Part shown: positions 60,161 to 64,000 of the stretch, one piece after another | How positions within the stretch are numbered: the stretch's first letter is position 1 | How the letters are laid out: every line of letters begins with the position of its first letter | Assembly: GCF_009741375.1 (NCBI RefSeq) | Contig: NZ_WOWP01000001.1 | Coordinates: 1-64,000, forward strand | Direction of reading: 5' to 3' | DNA length: 64,000 bases | Source of the DNA: Flavobacterium rakeshii | Lineage (GTDB): Bacteria; Bacteroidota; Bacteroidia; Flavobacteriales; Flavobacteriaceae | Position numbers and translations under genes: made by a program | The notes under the pieces: generated by a model | Told to the model about the DNA's origin: nothing | What the model saw: the letters and a program-made list of their open reading frames with translations, nothing else | The model's database searches: none

Positions 60161-60979
60161 TTACAGCCCTAAAGCCTGTTTCATATTAGCTTTAAGCTCA
60201 TCGTCACTAAGCTCTTTTCGGGAGTTTACATACTGTATCGCATCCGGTCCGGCGGTGTAACGCAGCCTGTCGGTTCCGTCAGTTGCAGCTTCATAAATAA
60301 CCTGAGCCACTACAGATGCCGGAGACGATTCGCCCATCATTCTCTCTACAGCCTGCATAATGGTATCTACATATTGCTTGTATTGTGGTAGTTCGTCTCC
60401 CCCACTTTTAAAGTCGAATGAACGCCCGGCAAAGTCGGTCGCAATAGCACCCGGCTCAACAATTTTTACTTTAGCACCAATGTTTTCAAGCTCGTAGCTC
60501 AGGGATTCAGATATACCCTCTACGGCAAACTTAGTACCATGATACAACGACCCCAGCGGGAAGGTAATTTTCCCTCCTATAGATGATATATTGATAAACA
60601 TACCATCGTGGTTTTCCCTAAAGTGAGGCAGTACTGCTTTTGTAACATCCAGCAGGCCTATAACATTAGTATTAAACTGCCTTGCTATACTCTCGCGGTC
60701 AAACGCCTCCAGCGGACCATAAGCACCATAACCGGCATTGTTTACCACAACATCTATTTTACCAAATTTTGCAATGGTATTGGCTACCGCTGTTTTAATG
60801 GAGTCTAATTCTAGTACATCAAGTCTTTCCACCACTACATTATCCAGTTGGTTAAGTTCGGTTTCATTTTGTGGGGTTCTCATGGTTGCCACAACGTTCC
60901 ACCCCTGTTCATTAAAGTATTTTGCAGTGGCTTTACCTATACCTGCACTTGCTCCTGTAATTAAAACTGTTTTTTTCAT
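60161..60979 (-). CDS. short-chain dehydrogenase/reductase
   Basis: The ATG at 60,979 gives 272 aa starting MKKTVLITGASAGIGKA, so the cofactor loop TGASAGIG is close to the N-terminus as usual; an upstream start adds nine residues from the leader. NNAGYG, Ser in NISSIGG and Y-x3-K in YHGTKFAVEG complete the classical SDR set. Arg in MRTPQ suggests NADP. Substrate unknown; the AraC neighbour suggests induction by a small molecule. Confidence 0.88.
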   Translation of the reverse strand: MKKTVLITGASAGIGKATAKYFNEQGWNVVATMRTPQNETELNQLDNVVVERLDVLELDSIKTAVANTIAKFGKIDVVVNNAGYGAYGPLEAFDRESIARQFNTNVIGLLDVTKAVLPHFRENHDGMFINISSIGGKITFPLGSLYHGTKFAVEGISESLSYELENIGAKVKIVEPGAIATDFAGRSFDFKSGGDELPQYKQYVDTIMQAVERMMGESSPASVVAQVIYEAATDGTDRLRYTAGPDAIQYVNSRKELSDDELKANMKQALGL

Positions 60980-61008
60980 TTTCTGTTCGTTTTTAAAATT
61001 GTACAAGA

Positions 61009-61016
61009 CAAAATTA
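61009..61016 (-). promoter_or_regulatory. -7 box TAATTTTG of the SDR gene
   Basis: Perfect TAnnTTTG on the minus strand, 29 bp before the preferred ATG and upstream of the longer alternative start. Confidence 0.6.
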
Positions 61017-61323
61017 GAGCAGTTACTCTAGTGGGATTTAATCATTTTGCAGAGGGTCTAATACTTTTTGCAGATTGACTTACTGAACCAAAAAACAATG
61101 TTTGAAAAACGTAATTTATTGTTTGAATTTTGCAAGTTTACCCGTTTACCCTTATCTAAATTTACATGGCTTTAAGGCAGGCATCCGTAAATTAAAAGGA
61201 AAGCTTATTGGCTTTTGATTTACTGATACTTATCTTAAAAATTAGCAAAATATTAAAACTTGTTCAACAGGTTTTACCTTCAAAAATGTCTAACTTTAAA
61301 GATTACCAAAAAACAAATAGATT
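61017..61323. other. divergent regulatory region SDR / alcohol dehydrogenase
   Basis: A 300-bp gap between two divergent starts. It contains no ORF. Repeated AAACAATGTTTGAA and TTATTGTTTGAATTTTGC sequences (61,094-61,133) and an A/T-rich stretch upstream of a weak TAACTTTA box (61,292) could be the binding region of the AraC protein; this is inference. Confidence 0.45.
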
Positions 61324-62382
61324 ATGAGTGTAACAAACGTAAAGGCTTATGGTGCACCAGCTGCCGATGCCGACTTAAAACAACTTAATATTGACCGCAG
61401 GGAACCAACTACTAAAGATGTTGAGATTGACATTTTATACTGCGGTGTATGCCACTCTGACCTGCATACAGCACGTAACGACTGGGGCGGAAGTATGTAC
61501 CCAGCCGTACCGGGACACGAAATTGTAGGCCGTGTAACCCGCGTGGGTAGCGAAGTAAGCAAGTTTAAAGTAGGCGACCTTGCAGCCGTAGGTTGTATGG
61601 TAGACTCCTGTGGTGAGTGCCCTAGCTGTAAACAGGACTTAGAGCAATATTGTGTGCCTGGCTTTACCGGTACTTATAATGGTAAAGACACTCACCTGGG
61701 CGGACATACCTATGGAGGATATTCTGAAAAGGTAGTGGTAGATGAGCACTTTGTACTTAAAGTGCCCGAAAATCTTGACCTTGCAGGGACTGCTCCGTTA
61801 CTGTGTGCAGGTATCACTACATGGTCACCATTACGCCACTGGAATGTAGGTCCGGGGAGTAAAGTAGCAGTTGTAGGTCTTGGCGGATTAGGCCACATGG
61901 CTATTAAACTGGCTAATGCTCTTGGGGCTAATGTAACCCTGTTTTCAAGAACTCCGGGAAAAACTCAGGATGCGCTTGACCTTGGTGCACACGAGGTGGT
62001 TATCTCTACCGATGCCCAGCAAATGAAAAATGTAGCAGGTAAGTTTGATGTTATTATCGATACTGTGCCTTATGTACATGACCTTAACCCATATGTGGGT
62101 ACACTTGCCATTAACGGTACTCTGGTAGTTGTAGGTTACCTGGGCGGACTTGAGCCGTTACTTAATACTGTACCTATGATTTTAGGAAGGAAAGCCGTAG
62201 CCGGATCGGTTATTGGTGGTATTGCCGAAACTCAGGAGATGCTTGATTTTTGTGGTAAGCACAACATCACATCGGAAATTGAGGTGATCAAAATGCAGGA
62301 AATCAACGAAGCGTATGAGCGTATGATAAAAAGCGATGTACGTTACCGTTTTGTAATTGATATGGCTTCATTAAAAGCCTAA
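61324..62382 (+). CDS. zinc-dependent alcohol dehydrogenase, CAD/YahK type
   Basis: A 352-aa MDR enzyme. Catalytic zinc: Cys43 in CGVCHSDLH, His65-Glu66 in PGHEIVG; structural zinc: Cys96, 99, 102 and 110. The Rossmann motif is GLGGLGHMA with SRTPGK after strand two, which suits NADPH. It reduces aldehydes or oxidises primary alcohols. With the divergent SDR and AraC genes it forms a likely aldehyde-response set. A terminator follows. Confidence 0.9.
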   Translation: MSVTNVKAYGAPAADADLKQLNIDRREPTTKDVEIDILYCGVCHSDLHTARNDWGGSMYPAVPGHEIVGRVTRVGSEVSKFKVGDLAAVGCMVDSCGECPSCKQDLEQYCVPGFTGTYNGKDTHLGGHTYGGYSEKVVVDEHFVLKVPENLDLAGTAPLLCAGITTWSPLRHWNVGPGSKVAVVGLGGLGHMAIKLANALGANVTLFSRTPGKTQDALDLGAHEVVISTDAQQMKNVAGKFDVIIDTVPYVHDLNPYVGTLAINGTLVVVGYLGGLEPLLNTVPMILGRKAVAGSVIGGIAETQEMLDFCGKHNITSEIEVIKMQEINEAYERMIKSDVRYRFVIDMASLKA

Positions 62383-62406
62383 TTGTATTACCATAAAAAC
62401 ACAACA

Positions 62407-62435
62407 AAAATCCCCGCCTGTGGTGGGGATTTTTT
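62407..62435 (+). terminator. terminator of the alcohol dehydrogenase gene
   Basis: AAAATCCCC, loop, GGGGATTTTTT, 24 bp after the stop. The tRNA-His fragment begins just behind it. Confidence 0.85.
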
Positions 62436-62440
62436 ATTCT

Positions 62441-62469
62441 TTAGAGCGTCGGATTGTGGTTCCGAAGGT
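62441..62469 (+). pseudogene. 29-base exact fragment of tRNA-His
   Basis: Bases 62,441-62,469 are identical to part of the tRNA-His gene at 38,415-38,489: 3' half of the D arm, the whole anticodon arm with GTG and the start of the variable loop. Identity breaks off at both ends (GG/CT before; C/T then GT/GT after). Not a working tRNA. It is inverted relative to the full gene. Such pieces are typical footprints of tyrosine-recombinase integration in an anticodon arm; no recombinase is in the window. Confidence 0.85.
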
Positions 62470-62479
62470 TGTAACTATA

Positions 62480-62704
62480 TTAATTGCCGGATTTCCTTGC
62501 GGCATATAACCCTCCAGCAAAAAGCAGTATTGCTGCTCCTAAATATATAAAGCCCTGCATTTGTCCTGATTCGTTTGAGGCATCAATTTCAATTCCTAAA
62601 AACTTTACCGCTTTAGTACTGTCGGCTACTTTATTCACACCAATATACCCTACTCCCAAGCTTATCACAATCAGTATAATACCTATTACTTTTGATACAT
62701 TCAT
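62480..62704 (-). CDS. DUF3185-type small membrane protein
   Basis: A 74-aa protein with two membrane helices (about 6-24 and 52-68) and a central segment FLGIEIDASNESGQ. Length and this layout fit the DUF3185 family. Function unknown. It lies directly beside the tRNA fragment. Confidence 0.8.
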   Translation of the reverse strand: MNVSKVIGIILIVISLGVGYIGVNKVADSTKAVKFLGIEIDASNESGQMQGFIYLGAAILLFAGGLYAARKSGN

Positions 62705-62824
62705 AATCTTTTGGTTTTTAATGTTTCTCTAATTTAACAAGAATATTTTGCATGAATGAATCCTGATTTGTAATTAGCTTTTTTTTAGTACATAACCTTA
62801 AAATATTACACTAATTTTAAGAAA

Positions 62825-62920
62825 ACCATATTACCATTTCGAGAAGATACAACGAAGCAATCTCAATAATTATATAGATTACCATGCTCCATTTCATTGC
62901 GCTCGTAATGACAACCTTCA
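62825..62920. repeat. degenerate short repeat
   Basis: Contains GAAGCAATCTCAATAA and CATTTCATTGCGCTCGTAATGACA, worn versions of the CAATGACA modules. No gene. Confidence 0.6.
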
Positions 62921-62966
62921 TCTTTAAAAGCTACGCCCAAAAGATGGAAATTTAAACTTAAAACCA

Positions 62967-63647
62967 CTATCTGGTCAATACCTCATCAATCATCCCGAAG
63001 GCTTTGGCTTCCTCGGCGGTCATCCAGTAATCACGTTCGGCACTTTTATTAATGGTATCAAAATCTTTACCGCTATGGCGGGCAATTATACTGTACAGGT
63101 CTTCCTGCACTTTTAATACCTGACGTACGCTTATATCCATATCGGCTGCCGTACCCTGTGCCCCACCCGATGTTTGGTGTATCATGACTCTGGCATGCTG
63201 TAGTGCCGATCGTTTACCTTCGGCTCCTGCACACAACAGTACCGACCCCATTGAGAGTGCCACTCCGGTACAAATAGTAGCCACATCTGGCGTTATGTAC
63301 TGCATGGTGTCATAAATCCCGAAACCCGCATATACCGATCCGCCCGGGGAGTTGATATACAACTGTATGTCCTTTTTAGCATCCAGTGACTGTAAAAAGA
63401 GTAACTGTGCCTGTATAATATTGGCATTGCGTTCTTCCACCTGCTCGCCTAAAAAAATAATCCTGTCCATCATAAGCCTTGAAAAAACATCAAGCTGGGT
63501 AATATTAAGCTGGCGTTCTTCCATAATATAGGGTGTTAGCGCCGTAGGGCTGGCATAGCGCTGTGTATTGCTAATGTATTTGTCTACATACAGGCTGTTT
63601 ACCCTGTGGTGTTTTACGGCGTAATTGCGAAATTCTTTTGCGTTCAT
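62967..63647 (-). CDS. clpP: ClpP-family peptidase (paralogue)
   Basis: A 226-aa ClpP: catalytic Ser132 in GVALSMGS, His157 in RVMIHQ and Asp206 in ERDYWMTAEEA; INSPGG for the oxyanion region. The N-terminus is longer than in common ClpP and lacks a clear trigger-factor/clpX neighbour, so it is likely the second ClpP of the genome, which many flavobacteria have. It would form the barrel of an ATP-dependent protease. Downstream of a partial gene at 63,740 on the same strand. Confidence 0.9.
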   Translation of the reverse strand: MNAKEFRNYAVKHHRVNSLYVDKYISNTQRYASPTALTPYIMEERQLNITQLDVFSRLMMDRIIFLGEQVEERNANIIQAQLLFLQSLDAKKDIQLYINSPGGSVYAGFGIYDTMQYITPDVATICTGVALSMGSVLLCAGAEGKRSALQHARVMIHQTSGGAQGTAADMDISVRQVLKVQEDLYSIIARHSGKDFDTINKSAERDYWMTAEEAKAFGMIDEVLTR

Positions 63648-63739
63648 AACTGTTCGTTTTTTGATTTGATTAAAGAATAACTATCCTGCCACCGCTATAG
63701 CACAGGGTGTTACTGATTGTGATTGTATTTTGTATTTGA

Positions 63740-64000
63740 TTATTTAAAGAAGCTAAATACCTTCTCCCTAAAGGAAACATATTTAGGAGCAGTAAAAACA
63801 TGATGGGCTACCTGTTCTACTTCGGCTTTAAGCTGTTGCCTGCCATACTGCTGTACTATGGCACGGGTTGTTTTTTGCCAGTGCAGGTTTTCTTTTAAAT
63901 CGGGTTCAAGCAGCAGGCGTGCTTCAAACAGTACTTTCTCTTCTCCGCTACATTCACCGTTGAGGTAACTGTCGGTTATAACCTTATTATTCCATGAAGT
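63740..64000 (-). CDS. partial gene, small helical protein
   Basis: The last 86 codons of a gene that runs off the window; stop TAA at 63,740-63,742. The translated end has YLNGECSGEEKVLFEARL, like the N-terminal helix pattern seen in small anti-sigma-like or DUF proteins, then a helical part and the end FREKVFSFFK. It lies 92 bp upstream of the ClpP gene on the same strand, possibly one operon. Identity open. Confidence 0.6.
   Translation of the reverse strand, partial: TSWNNKVITDSYLNGECSGEEKVLFEARLLLEPDLKENLHWQKTTRAIVQQYGRQQLKAEVEQVAHHVFTAPKYVSFREKVFSFFK

Overview
The window comes from a flavobacterium-like member of the Bacteroidota. The signs are many promoters of the TAnnTTTG (-7) type, a lack of Shine-Dalgarno sites, numerous MKK-type signal peptides and lipoboxes, a long single-chain PurL (1219 aa), a bacillithiol deacetylase (BshB1), menaquinone genes (MenF and a MenI-like thioesterase), LpxD, and dense families of short intergenic repeats.

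Region 1 (about 1-27,550) is a siphovirus-like structural cluster, all on the + strand. It falls in two blocks. A tail block (1197-10,454) ends in a 942-aa tape measure protein. A head/lysis block (17,491-27,550) holds a ClpP-type prohead protease fused to a scaffold-like tail, the major capsid protein, a tube-like protein, a portal-like protein, a connector-like protein, a 1142-aa repeat-bearing fibre, holin, M15 endolysin and a spanin-like protein. Two small genes (zinc-ribbon and HTH) lie between the blocks. The structural ORFs look intact, but no integrase, terminase, replication gene or lysogeny regulator is seen. Opposite-strand secreted and membrane protein genes and a dispersed ~295-bp repeat family are interspersed. 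This suggests an old, possibly domesticated element; the window starts inside a repeat array, so missing genes may lie upstream.

Region 2 (27.5-36.4 kb) is accessory. It has a lipoprotein, two decaying genes (a frameshifted outer-membrane protein and a multiply broken secreted protein), then an AT-rich stretch of unfamiliar genes: an HNH-like protein at 30,894, a helical protein at 32,345 and an overlapping pair ending in a large lipoprotein at 34,301. Four promoters here share a palindromic operator (ACCTGTTTT, 3 bases, AAAACAGGT) placed 54-55 bp upstream of a perfect TAnnTTTG box. Two of them serve the genes at 30,894 and 32,345; the other two drive only short segments that end in terminators. 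This is the best candidate for an undescribed regulon in the window.

Region 3 (36.4-64 kb) is mainly chromosomal: tRNA-His, bshB1, menF, menI-like, a beta-helix lipoprotein, a DUF1579 lipoprotein, lpxD, two DUF3592 proteins, purL, a polysaccharide deacetylase, an AraC regulator/SDR/alcohol dehydrogenase group and a ClpP paralogue. Accessory signs are an HNH protein behind purL and two truncated tRNA pieces (54,642-54,673 and a 29-base exact copy of the tRNA-His anticodon arm at 62,441-62,469), which look like scars of integration. The repeat blocks at 36.5-37.0, 39.4-40.1 and 54.7-55.0 kb carry no real genes.
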